DNA of 64,000 bases from Phytobacter palmae (GTDB lineage: Bacteria > Pseudomonadota > Gammaproteobacteria > Enterobacterales > Enterobacteriaceae): the NCBI GenBank assembly GCA_900112785.1, contig FONB01000001.1, positions 402,033 through 466,032 on the forward strand, written 5' to 3'. Made by a program: the position numbers and the translations under genes. The notes below the pieces were generated by a model that was given only the letters and a program-made list of their open reading frames with translations, made no database searches and was not told the origin of the DNA. Positions 56,389 through 64,000 of the stretch are shown here, one piece after another. Every line of letters starts with the position of its first letter. Positions within the stretch are counted from its first letter, which is position 1.

Positions 56389-57285
56389 ATGAACCTAAAG
56401 CAACTTTATTATTTTAAGCGTTTATCAGAAACGGAGCATTACACTGAAGCGGCCTCCAGCCTCTTCATCACTCAACCCTCCTTAAGTCACGCCATCTCTG
56501 AGCTGGAGAAGGAGCTTGGCGTATCCTTGTTTGCCAGAAAAGGTCGAAATGTTGAAATTACGCAAAATGGAAAACGCTTTCTTCCCTATGTCGAAGATGC
56601 ACTGACATCGCTGGAAAATGGTCGCATGACTTTACAAAAAAGCGGTCTGGAAAATAAGGAGAATATTCGCATTGCCTTTATATACACAATGGGTGAATAT
56701 GTTGTTCCACAGTTAATTCACAAATATTCCACTCTTCCTTCCCGACACAATGTGACCTTCTCCTTTACTCAAGGAACCTCACTGACTTTATTGCAGGAAC
56801 TTAAAGCGGGCAAGAGCGATTTAACGATTTGCTCATATATCCCTGATGAACCGGATATCGATTTTATTCCTATTATTCAGCAGGAGTTGGTGGTCGTTAC
56901 CGCGAAAGATCATCCACTGGCACGCTTGTATCAGAATGAAGTGGATCTTGTGGAGACGATTCACTACCCATATATCTACTTTTCAGAGAACAGCGGCTTA
57001 CGGCCGTTTATCGATAATGTCTTTATGCAGCAAAAACTGGTGCCTGATATTGCCTGTTATGTTGATGAGGATACGGCGATGGCGGGGCTGGTCAGTATTG
57101 ATTACGGTATTGCAATCATGCCAAGAATTTCTGCACTCTCGTATTACAACGTCCATATTCTGGCGATTAAAAATAAGATCCCGCCGCGTTATATTTACCT
57201 GGCGACCATGAAAGATCGCGTACTTTCACCAGCTATTCAGTCATTCAGAAACTTCATCATTGATGACAGCCAGAAAAAGCGCTAA
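56389..57285 (+). CDS. LysR-type regulator of the hydroaromatic island
   Basis: The 298-residue protein has the LysR winged helix (YYFKRLSETEHYTEAASSLF, ITQPSLSHAISELEKELG) and an effector domain with the common ICSYIPDEP and VTAKDHPLA features of the CbbR/CynR-like group. The start lacks a good ribosome-binding site and lies close to the candidate promoter. It is divergent from the ACS permease and convergent with the aroD-ydiB-oxidoreductase operon, so it is the likely regulator of both; quinate, shikimate or dehydroshikimate are likely effectors (inference). Confidence 0.88.
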   Translation: MNLKQLYYFKRLSETEHYTEAASSLFITQPSLSHAISELEKELGVSLFARKGRNVEITQNGKRFLPYVEDALTSLENGRMTLQKSGLENKENIRIAFIYTMGEYVVPQLIHKYSTLPSRHNVTFSFTQGTSLTLLQELKAGKSDLTICSYIPDEPDIDFIPIIQQELVVVTAKDHPLARLYQNEVDLVETIHYPYIYFSENSGLRPFIDNVFMQQKLVPDIACYVDEDTAMAGLVSIDYGIAIMPRISALSYYNVHILAIKNKIPPRYIYLATMKDRVLSPAIQSFRNFIIDDSQKKR

Positions 57286-57288
57286 CAA

Positions 57289-57321
57289 AAAGCCCGGAGA
57301 AAGGCTCCGGGCTTTCTTTTT
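57289..57321. terminator. Bidirectional terminator between LysR and aroD-like genes
   Basis: AAAGCCCGGAG (57289-57299), five bases and CTCCGGGCTTT (57305-57315), an 11-bp stem, has T-runs on both sides, so it ends both converging units. Confidence 0.9.
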
Positions 57322-58088
57322 TAATAGAGAATATCCATCAGTTCGCGCAGCTCTTTGATGGCAATCTGTCCTGGTGCCGAGGCCTGACCTACGGTACCGA
57401 ACGTCATCGCTGAACCAAACAGGCGACCCGTCACACGACTGATACCGCCCATTTTTGCCATCGACATGGTAATAATGGGGCGTGTCGCGTATTTCTCTTT
57501 CATGGTCAACGTGGCAGAGAGCAGCGTTAGTACATCCTGTGGCGTTTGCGGCATTACCGCAATTTTCGGCAGGTCTGCGCCCAAATCCTGCATGCGGCGA
57601 AGACGGTAGATGATATCTTCCTGTGCAGGTGTTTTATGGAAATCATGATTACTCATGATAACTTTAACACCGGCGCCATGTGCCGCATCAATCACCGCAC
57701 GAATCTTCGCTTCATCATTAAACAGCTCAATATCAATCAGATCGACCAGACCACTACTGGCTGCCTGATGATTAAGCTCGAAATAGGCTTCATCGCTGAT
57801 TTCTGTTTCGCCGCCTTCTTTTTTACTGCGGAAGGTGAACAGTAGCGGAATGTCGGTCAGAATCTGACGAAGATCGCTAAGCGCCTGGTGCACATGCTGT
57901 GGTTCGCGAACTTGCGTAAAGTGGTCGATACGCCATTCGATAAGATCGGCACCAGCTGTGGCCAGCGTCCGGGCATTTGCTTTCAGTTCGTCGAGCGTTT
58001 TGCCGATCAGCGGCACACAGATGAGTGTGGTCCCTTCCTGAAAGGTGATGTTTTTAACCGTTACTGCTTTAGTCATTTTGGTATCCAT
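57321..58088 (-). CDS. aroD: Type I 3-dehydroquinate dehydratase (island copy)
   Basis: The 255-residue enzyme is of the Schiff-base type: catalytic H148 (SNHDFHKTP), K175 (LPKIAVMP), R87 (FTFRSKKEGG) and the mobile loop SAPGQ are in place. It interconverts 3-dehydroquinate and 3-dehydroshikimate. It resembles but clearly differs from remembered E. coli AroD (perhaps half identical), so it is likely a second, catabolic copy rather than the biosynthetic gene. It is last in a four-gene operon, 18 bp after the permease gene. Confidence 0.9.
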   Translation of the reverse strand: MDTKMTKAVTVKNITFQEGTTLICVPLIGKTLDELKANARTLATAGADLIEWRIDHFTQVREPQHVHQALSDLRQILTDIPLLFTFRSKKEGGETEISDEAYFELNHQAASSGLVDLIDIELFNDEAKIRAVIDAAHGAGVKVIMSNHDFHKTPAQEDIIYRLRRMQDLGADLPKIAVMPQTPQDVLTLLSATLTMKEKYATRPIITMSMAKMGGISRVTGRLFGSAMTFGTVGQASAPGQIAIKELRELMDILY

Positions 58089-58106
58089 AATTTTCTCGCC
58101 GAACCG

Positions 58107-59318
58107 TCAGGCTGTGGCGGTTGCGCGTACCGTTTTTTGGGCGGCGCGAGCCTGAAACTGACGATAACCGATGTAAAGCGCAATCACAAAGCCGATTATG
58201 GCGATAATCAAATCAAACCACATAATGCTGGCGATGCTGATTTTGGACAGTTTCGCCGTAATCAACGGGATAGTGAAGCTGGCAATACTGCCGGCGGTGT
58301 AGAAGATCCCGGTGGCTTTACCTTTCCCGTTCGGGAAGCTCATCGCCATGATGGTTGCGCCCAGTTGCAATACTCCACCAGCTGCTGAGAAACCGATCAC
58401 GAAAGCGAAACCGGTCACAATCATCGGTGTGGGGAACATACAAACAATTAGCAATGAAATCATCGAGATGCCTGTGTAGAGAATCATCGCAACGGCAGAG
58501 TTAATGACATTTTTTACAAAGGTAGCGGTGACAAATACACAGGTCAGCGAGCCCGCCGTATAGATACTCAGTAACTTGATGGCAGATTCGTAGGGAATAC
58601 CCGCAACGAACTGGCCGTACTGCGCAAGCCACTGGCTGACCAGGTAAAACGTCGCCATACCAATATAGCCGTACAGCGTGAATACCAGCATATCCATCGT
58701 ACCGGCATCAGACTGCTGCGTTGTCGCTGCGCCAGGTTTCTCTGTGGTCTCTTTTTTCGCCTGGTTGTCAGGGAAGGGCATTTTGATCAAATAGAGGGCG
58801 CTTAGAACCATTAATGCAGCCGCAATGATAAATGACCAGCCAAACCACAGATTCGCCCAAATCAACAGGCTAATAATAAAGGGCAGCAGAAATTGCCCGG
58901 CCGAGACAAACGCTTTGATTAACACGTTCGCACGGCTCGCTGAGTCCGGAAAAGATTCCATTAACGCCGGATAGGTTCCGGAGTCGAGGAAACTGTTCGC
59001 CAGACCGGCCAGAATGCCAAAGAAATAGGCAGCGTAGATATTTTTGGTCAACAAAATACCGAGGAAAAACATTAAATAACTCAGTATGCCCAGGTAGATA
59101 AAGGGCTTGCGACCGTAGCGATCGGATAAGAAACCCGTCACGATGGTGGCGAGTTTACCGATACCTAAAGATGAAATAACAATCGAAACGCCAGCTCTGT
59201 CTGTTCCCCACTGTTCCTGTAAATTCGCCATGTTGAGGGTAATTAACAATACCCCCATACCATGGATCAGGTAGTTGAGATACAGCCCAGCCGCAGTTGG
59301 GATATATCTATTTTTCAT
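58107..59318 (-). CDS. YdiN/YdiM-like MFS permease
   Basis: The 403-residue protein has about 12 membrane segments. It resembles E. coli YdiN (YLIHGMGVLLITLNM; LANSFLDSGTYPALMESFP; AFVIGFSAAGGVLQLGATIM), a permease encoded next to ydiB and aroD in E. coli. That shared neighbourhood argues for quinate/shikimate or a related hydroaromatic acid as substrate. It lies 11 bp after the dehydrogenase gene and 18 bp before the dehydratase gene. Confidence 0.87.
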   Translation of the reverse strand: MKNRYIPTAAGLYLNYLIHGMGVLLITLNMANLQEQWGTDRAGVSIVISSLGIGKLATIVTGFLSDRYGRKPFIYLGILSYLMFFLGILLTKNIYAAYFFGILAGLANSFLDSGTYPALMESFPDSASRANVLIKAFVSAGQFLLPFIISLLIWANLWFGWSFIIAAALMVLSALYLIKMPFPDNQAKKETTEKPGAATTQQSDAGTMDMLVFTLYGYIGMATFYLVSQWLAQYGQFVAGIPYESAIKLLSIYTAGSLTCVFVTATFVKNVINSAVAMILYTGISMISLLIVCMFPTPMIVTGFAFVIGFSAAGGVLQLGATIMAMSFPNGKGKATGIFYTAGSIASFTIPLITAKLSKISIASIMWFDLIIAIIGFVIALYIGYRQFQARAAQKTVRATATA

Positions 59319-59329
59319 TATGCCTACCC

Positions 59330-60193
59330 TTAGAAAAGGACGTTTTTGACGTAATCGACCGGCATCTCTTTACCTGTCCAGATTTCAAAGGCTTTCGCCC
59401 CTTGCCAAAGCATCATTCCCAGGCCGTTCAGCGTGCGGCAGCCTTTCTTCTCTGCAACTTGCAACAGGTGGGTTTTGCGCGGGTTGTAAATCACATCAGA
59501 GACGATCAAATCAGGGCGCAGGAAACTGTCGTTCGGCAGCAGCATCTGCCCTTCAAACGGTTTCATGCCAACACCGGTGGCATTCGTGAGGATCATGCTG
59601 CTGTCGATTTCCTGACGCAGTCTGTCGTGATCGGCAAGATCGTAGAGGTGAATTTCACAGTTGGTGTTATTGCGGATTTTGGCGACAGTTTGCTCTGCAT
59701 TGGCGAAAAATTTGTCTTTCTGGTTGAAAATGGAGATCTCTTTGACGCCATCCAGTGCTGCCTGAACGCAGAGCGCCGTTGCCGCGCCACCCGCCCCCAG
59801 GACTGTCATTTTCTTGCCAATGATATTGATACCTTCTTCGGCCAGTGCGCGCATATAACCGGTACCGTCGGTAATATGACCAGTTAATACACCATTGTCA
59901 TTGACCACGGTATTCACTGCGCCAACCAGCTCTGCCGCCGGAGAGAGTTTATCCAGGTACTGGCAAATGGCGGTTTTGTTCGGCATGGAGACATTAAACC
60001 CGCGCAGTTTGAGTGCCCGAAAACCCTGTACAACATCTTTGAGCTCCTGATTGTCTACTTCAAATGCCAGATAGACATAATCCAGGCCCAGATGCGCAAA
60101 GGCTTCATTATGCATTGTCGGTGACATGCTATGACGAATCGGCGTTGCAATCAGTCCAATCAGCTCAGTATGACCCGTAATACGTTCAGCCAT
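59330..60193 (-). CDS. YdiB-like quinate/shikimate dehydrogenase
   Basis: The 287-residue protein has the shikimate dehydrogenase fold: substrate serines S22 and S24 (IRHSMSP), catalytic K73 (SMPNK, the YdiB form rather than AroE NVTxPxK), D109 (TDGTG) and Rossmann GAGGAA (133-138). After the second strand the cofactor loop reads NQKD; AroE has an Arg-rich NRT loop binding the NADP phosphate, while YdiB has NRRD and accepts NAD. Gln158 with Asp160 suggests NAD preference. It oxidises quinate or shikimate, or works in reverse. Confidence 0.9.
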   Translation of the reverse strand: MAERITGHTELIGLIATPIRHSMSPTMHNEAFAHLGLDYVYLAFEVDNQELKDVVQGFRALKLRGFNVSMPNKTAICQYLDKLSPAAELVGAVNTVVNDNGVLTGHITDGTGYMRALAEEGINIIGKKMTVLGAGGAATALCVQAALDGVKEISIFNQKDKFFANAEQTVAKIRNNTNCEIHLYDLADHDRLRQEIDSSMILTNATGVGMKPFEGQMLLPNDSFLRPDLIVSDVIYNPRKTHLLQVAEKKGCRTLNGLGMMLWQGAKAFEIWTGKEMPVDYVKNVLF

Positions 60194-60203
60194 GATAAAG
60201 TCC

Positions 60204-62237
60204 TTAATATGTTAGAAGTGGAATTTTTGTGGATTCGCGGTTGCCCAGAGCACCCATATCTTCGAGGGTGTCCAGCACGTTGCGCCCCTCGCGCACCCCA
60301 TCAATGATTCGCCGGGCCATCAGGCTGTCGCCGATGTTCATTATTTTGACGTTATTGGCTCTGGCCCATTGTTCAAGCTCATTGAGACCGCTGGTGTTGG
60401 CGCGCATTCCCAGACAGACAAAGCCGTAGTCAAAAGGAATGTCGCAAGCGTGGTCAGCTTTCTTGACGCTAAAGTGGGTGGGATGGACGGCGACGAGCTG
60501 TGTTTGCATATGCTGTTCCACGTGATGTTCATCCAGCATGGTCAACATGGCATTTTTGGTAATAATATCCAGATCGCGTCCCGGGCCATCCTGCATCTCA
60601 ATCAGCACGGTACTTGCACCGCGCGCAGAGAAATATTCGATAACATCGAGGCCAACAGCCCCACCGCCGACAACGGCAATGCGTTTGCCTTCTAAATCCG
60701 CAAATTGGTCCAGGTGGTGAATCATGCCCACGATAGAAAAGACGTTGCCACCTTCGATATCGATGCACTCTTTCAGGCCGCTAATTGGCGGTAGCAGCGG
60801 TATGGAGCCCGTGGCGTTGACAATCAGGTTTGGCCGCAGCCCGGCAATGCGCTCAACATTGGCCTCTTGGCCAACCATTAGCATTAAATTGTCTAAACCG
60901 GCCATCCGGTTTTTCATAAATTGTGGGAAGTCGGCGATACGTTTCTTCTCCGGCAGGCGCGAGATTTCAGAGGCGAGCCCGCCGAGGCTATTTTTCTTCT
61001 CCAGTAACCAGGTATGGCAACCAACTTCTGCGGCGGTGCATGCGGCTTCCATTCCTGCGGTTCCTGCACCGATGACCACGACACGGGTGTCGCGATTTAC
61101 CCTGCGCAGCTTATAAGCGTCGCCATGAATGATGTCCGGATTGATGGAGCAGCGCAGCGGACGAGAGCGGGCGATACGGTGATCGGCACAGCCAATATTG
61201 CAGGAGATGCATTTACGCATCAGGCGTTCATTGCCGCTCTGGACCTTTTGCACCCATTCCGGTTCGGCAATCAGGCCCCGGCCAATAGCAATCAGATCTG
61301 CATCGCCCGTTGCGATAATATCTTCGGCGACTTTCGGTGAGCGAATATTGCCGGCGATAACAGTAGGCTTATTAAACTTGTCGCGTACGGCGCGGGAGAG
61401 ATAACGTTTCCAGCCATCTGCCAGTGACATCTGATCAATCTGCAGATTCAGGTTATCGTTTTGCGCGGCGGAAACATTGAGAATGTCGACCTGATCCTGG
61501 CAAAGCGCCAGCATACGCAGCGTATCTTCCAGCGTGTTACCACCCTTAAGGAAATCATCGGCACTGAAACGCAAGCTGATTGGGAAACGTGGGCCGACGC
61601 AGGCACGCACTTTATCAACCACCAACGTTAATATTCTGGCGCGATTTTCAGGGGAACCGCCAAATTCATCAGTGCGTTTATTAAACAGTGGTGATAAGAA
61701 CTGACTTATTAAATAAGAGTGGCCTGCGTGAATTTCCACGCAATCAAATCCCGCACGTTTAACACGCTCTGCCGCTTCACCAAATTTATTAACTGCATGA
61801 TATATTTCATCATGTGTCATGGCGCGAGGAATATTACCGTTCTTTTTTGACGGTATATTGGAAGAGGAGAGCGGCTGTTCGCCGTTAAGGCGATAAGCAT
61901 AAGCAGAAGCGCCCGCATGATTGAGCTGTATAGAGACACAGGCACCGTGTTTATGCAGCGTCTCGGTTAATTTGAAAAGGCCGGGAATATACTGATCGTT
62001 ATCGATACGCAGCTGCGTTGTGCCATTAGAGGCGAACGGAAAATCGATACAAATATTCTCAATCGTAATTAAGCCAGTGCCCCCTTTTGCCCGCAGTTCG
62101 TAGTACTCCAGCTGTTCCTGAGAGACTTCACCGTTCAGGCTCGCCAGGTTGGTGCCCATGGGTGGCATGATGATCCGGTTTTTTATCGTCATCCCATTAA
62201 TGATTAGCGGGGTGAAAAGGTGTTGGTAGTGGCTCAT
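60204..62237 (-). CDS. FMN/FAD/4Fe-4S oxidoreductase, Old Yellow Enzyme / 2,4-dienoyl-CoA reductase type
   Basis: The 677-residue protein has the FadH layout: N-terminal OYE TIM barrel (FTPLIINGMTIKNRIIMPPMG; VEIHAGHSYLISQFLSP with likely catalytic Y175), a 4Fe-4S motif C343-x2-C346-x3-C350-x12-C363, then FAD (VVVIGAGTAGMEAA) and NAD(P) (IAVVGGGAVGLDV) domains. Such enzymes use NAD(P)H to reduce conjugated C=C bonds. The start at 62237 follows GGAGAG; an open frame to 62510 is upstream DNA and is rejected. It is first in the operon, 10 bp before the YdiB-like gene, so its substrate is probably 3-dehydroshikimate or a derivative rather than an acyl-CoA (inference). Confidence 0.9.
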   Translation of the reverse strand: MSHYQHLFTPLIINGMTIKNRIIMPPMGTNLASLNGEVSQEQLEYYELRAKGGTGLITIENICIDFPFASNGTTQLRIDNDQYIPGLFKLTETLHKHGACVSIQLNHAGASAYAYRLNGEQPLSSSNIPSKKNGNIPRAMTHDEIYHAVNKFGEAAERVKRAGFDCVEIHAGHSYLISQFLSPLFNKRTDEFGGSPENRARILTLVVDKVRACVGPRFPISLRFSADDFLKGGNTLEDTLRMLALCQDQVDILNVSAAQNDNLNLQIDQMSLADGWKRYLSRAVRDKFNKPTVIAGNIRSPKVAEDIIATGDADLIAIGRGLIAEPEWVQKVQSGNERLMRKCISCNIGCADHRIARSRPLRCSINPDIIHGDAYKLRRVNRDTRVVVIGAGTAGMEAACTAAEVGCHTWLLEKKNSLGGLASEISRLPEKKRIADFPQFMKNRMAGLDNLMLMVGQEANVERIAGLRPNLIVNATGSIPLLPPISGLKECIDIEGGNVFSIVGMIHHLDQFADLEGKRIAVVGGGAVGLDVIEYFSARGASTVLIEMQDGPGRDLDIITKNAMLTMLDEHHVEQHMQTQLVAVHPTHFSVKKADHACDIPFDYGFVCLGMRANTSGLNELEQWARANNVKIMNIGDSLMARRIIDGVREGRNVLDTLEDMGALGNRESTKIPLLTY

Positions 62238-62594
62238 TTGCTCTCTCCACGGGAAATCCAGGAGGCCGATATGCGGAGGCCCTGATATATCCAAAGTTAA
62301 AATGTTTCTGTAGGAAAGATAACGAGGGGAGGAGGGGAAAAATAATGCTTTTTTTTGCATGAAACCATAGTGTCTTTCTATGCAATTAACCGTTTTTTCA
62401 CATGCATGTATTCTTATTTTAAATAGTTGAACTGTATTTTTACTTGTGTTGCCGGGCGTATACAAAAAGAGAGAGGAACTGCACAGAATAAGAGCGTTAT
62501 GATGGGGCATTCATTTTTATATTTTCAAAAATCCTCATATATAGAAGGGAACATTGTAGATATTTGTGATCTGCGTCTCCTTGAAAAAGTTAAA
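62238..62594. promoter_or_regulatory. A+T-rich control region of the hydroaromatic operon
   Basis: The 398-bp gap between the flavoprotein gene and leuD is visibly A+T-rich and has no gene I can support. A perfect dyad, CATAG (62366-62370), seven bases, CTATG (62378-62382), flanked by GCAT and GCAA, lies about 130 bp before the flavoprotein start and is the best candidate for LysR binding. I could not settle a promoter by eye. Confidence 0.5.
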
Positions 62595-62616
62595 TGCCCG
62601 GCCAAAAGACCGGGCA
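62583..62616 (-). terminator. Terminator of the leu operon
   Basis: TGCCCGG (62595-62601), eight bases and CCGGGCA (62610-62616), followed on the minus strand by TTTAACTTTTTC, 20 bp after the leuD stop. Confidence 0.8.
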
Positions 62617-62635
62617 CCAGGGACAGCAAAGCGGT

Positions 62636-63241
62636 TTAATTCATAAACGCAGGCTGTTTTTTCTCATAGCTGGAAATGGCATCTTCATGCTGCAGGGTCA
62701 GACCAATACTGTCGAGACCGTTCAGCATGCAGTGGCGTCGGAATGCGTCAATGACAAACGGGTAGGATTTACCTCCGGCTTTCACCACTTGCGCTTCGAG
62801 ATCCACCTCAAAGGAGATACCCGGATTAGCCTGTACCAGTTTAAACAGTTCATCCACTTCTTCATCGCTCAGCTTCACAGGCAGCAACTGGTTGTTGAAG
62901 CTGTTGCCGTAGAAAATATCTGCGAAGCTTGGGGCGATAACGGTTTTAAAGCCATAGTCGGTCAGTGCCCATGGGGCATGTTCACGCGATGAACCGCAAC
63001 CGAAGTTTTCCCGCGCCAGCAGGATCGAGGCCCCTTTATACTCCGGAAAGTTCAGAACGAAGTCGGGGTTCGGGACTTCGCCTTTATCATCCAGGAAACG
63101 CCAGTCGTTAAACAGATGCGCGCCAAAGCCGGTACGCGTGACTTTTTGCAAAAACTGTTTTGGAATGATGGCGTCGGTATCGACGTTGGCGGCATCCAGT
63201 GGGACAACCAGGCCTGTGTGCTGTGTATATTTCTCTGCCAT
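62636..63241 (-). CDS. leuD: 3-isopropylmalate dehydratase, small subunit
   Basis: LeuD with LeuC isomerises 2- to 3-isopropylmalate in leucine synthesis. The 201-residue protein equals E. coli and carries the swivel-domain substrate motifs [27 protein letters not shown] and [16 protein letters not shown]. It lies 12 bp after leuC. In E. coli its downstream neighbour across the terminator is setA; here the hydroaromatic island lies between. Confidence 0.98.
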   Translation of the reverse strand: MAEKYTQHTGLVVPLDAANVDTDAIIPKQFLQKVTRTGFGAHLFNDWRFLDDKGEVPNPDFVLNFPEYKGASILLARENFGCGSSREHAPWALTDYGFKTVIAPSFADIFYGNSFNNQLLPVKLSDEEVDELFKLVQANPGISFEVDLEAQVVKAGGKSYPFVIDAFRRHCMLNGLDSIGLTLQHEDAISSYEKKQPAFMN

Positions 63242-63253
63242 GATTATCTCCTT

Positions 63254-64000
63254 TTACAAGCTGCGAATATCAGCGAAATGGCCGGTTACCGCAGCGGCGG
63301 CTGCCATTGCCGGGCTGACCAGGTGCGTACGACCGCCGCGACCCTGACGACCTTCAAAGTTACGGTTACTGGTGGATGCGCAACGTTCGCCTGGGTTCAG
63401 ACGGTCATTATTCATGGCCAGACACATTGAACAGCCCGGTAAACGCCACTCGAAACCAGCTTCAATAAAAATCTTGTCCAGTCCTTCGGCTTCGGCCTGT
63501 GCTTTCACCGGGCCAGAGCCTGGCACCACCAGCGCCTGAACGCCTGGCGCGACTTTGCGACCTTTGGCAATTTCTGCGGCGGCGCGTAAATCTTCAATAC
63601 GGGAGTTGGTGCAGGAGCCGATAAAGACTTTATCAATAGCTACAGAGGTCAGAGGCACACCCGGTTGCAAGCCCATATAAGCCAGCGCTTTTTCTGCGGA
63701 GGCGCGTTCAACCGGATCGGCAAAAGAGGCCGGGTCCGGAATGATGTCATTAACGGAGATAACCTGACCCGGGTTTGTCCCCCAGGTGACCTGCGGTGCA
63801 ATCTCTTCGGCCTGCAGAGTCACAACTGTATCGAAGGTCGCATCTTCGTCAGTTTTCAGTGTCTTCCAGTATTCCACTGCGTCGTCATAGTCTTTACCTT
63901 TCGGCGCATGCAGACGGCCTTTAACATAATTGAAGGTAGTCTCATCCGGAGCGACCAGACCCGCTTTGGCACCCATTTCGATAGCCATGTTGCACAGGGT
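63254..64000 (-). CDS. leuC: 3-isopropylmalate dehydratase, large subunit (5' part outside the window)
   Basis: About 249 C-terminal codons of the aconitase-family [4Fe-4S] subunit are present; the frame stays open to the window edge (TLCN before MAIEMG), so the gene continues beyond base 64000. Cluster cysteines are visible in [11 protein letters not shown] and [11 protein letters not shown], and the C-terminal [20 protein letters not shown] is nearly the E. coli sequence. Confidence 0.97.
   Translation of the reverse strand, partial: TLCNMAIEMGAKAGLVAPDETTFNYVKGRLHAPKGKDYDDAVEYWKTLKTDEDATFDTVVTLQAEEIAPQVTWGTNPGQVISVNDIIPDPASFADPVERASAEKALAYMGLQPGVPLTSVAIDKVFIGSCTNSRIEDLRAAAEIAKGRKVAPGVQALVVPGSGPVKAQAEAEGLDKIFIEAGFEWRLPGCSMCLAMNNDRLNPGERCASTSNRNFEGRQGRGGRTHLVSPAMAAAAAVTGHFADIRSL

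Noticed and set aside
62238-62510. 91-codon N-terminal extension of the flavoprotein
   Set aside because: The open frame has no conserved sequence, crosses the A+T-rich control region, and the Met at 62237 has a good ribosome-binding site and fits the family start.

Overview
The window is chromosomal DNA of an Enterobacteriaceae member close to Escherichia, Salmonella and above all Citrobacter. Gene order and protein sequences follow the first minutes of the E. coli/Salmonella map (rpsT-ribF-ileS-lspA-fkpB-ispH, rihC, dapB, carAB, kefFC, folA-apaHG-rsmA-pdxA-surA-lptD, djlA, rluA, rapA, polB, araDABC, yabI, thiQPB, sgrR/S/T, setA, leuDC). Individual genes carry genus-level differences: AraC has 281 residues as in Salmonella, the carnitine (cai/fix) locus usually found between carB and kefF in E. 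coli is absent, and metabolic cassettes are inserted between core genes. The genus call is inference from remembered homologues. No tRNA, rRNA, CRISPR array, insertion sequence, prophage or integrase was seen.

Layout. 1-7.2 kb: the end of an ArsR-type regulator, rpsT with its UUG start, then the ribF-ileS-lspA-fkpB-ispH cluster. 7.3-13.8 kb: an accessory sugar-acid operon on the minus strand (GntR regulator, DgoK-like kinase, DgoA-like aldolase, ACS-family permease, IlvD/Edd-family dehydratase, DapA-superfamily lyase) with two GntR-type operators 22 bp apart before the kinase. 13.9-17.5 kb: rihC, a LysR regulator divergent from a stand-alone AlaX-type tRNA-editing protein, and dapB. 17.5-22.4 kb: carAB with RutR, PurR and ArgR sites. 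22.5-26.4 kb: an unrecognised lipoprotein, a YgdI/YgdR-type lipoprotein and kefFC. 26.5-34.8 kb: folA, then apaH-apaG-rsmA-pdxA-surA-lptD, and djlA. 35-41.3 kb: rluA, rapA and polB with a LexA box. 41.3-48.2 kb: a DUF218 membrane protein, araBAD/araC with the looping operator region, and yabI. 48.2-54.8 kb: thiBPQ under a TPP riboswitch, sgrR, the SgrS RNA with SgrT, and setA. 54.8-62.6 kb: an accessory hydroaromatic-acid island. 62.6 kb to the end: leuD and the 3' part of leuC.

The most interesting region is 54.8-62.6 kb, inserted between setA and leuD. It has an ACS-family permease, a divergent LysR regulator, and a four-gene operon: Old Yellow Enzyme/2,4-dienoyl-CoA reductase-like flavoprotein, YdiB-like quinate/shikimate dehydrogenase, YdiN-like permease, type I 3-dehydroquinate dehydratase. 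Read as a pathway, it would convert quinate or shikimate to 3-dehydroshikimate, whose conjugated C=C is a plausible substrate for the flavoprotein. That suggests a reductive, electron-sink use of plant hydroaromatic acids rather than aromatisation; no dehydroshikimate dehydratase is present. A second item is ileS: compared with remembered E. coli IleRS, its middle third is unusually divergent, has an 11-residue insertion, and has Gly for Pro beside the editing-site histidine.
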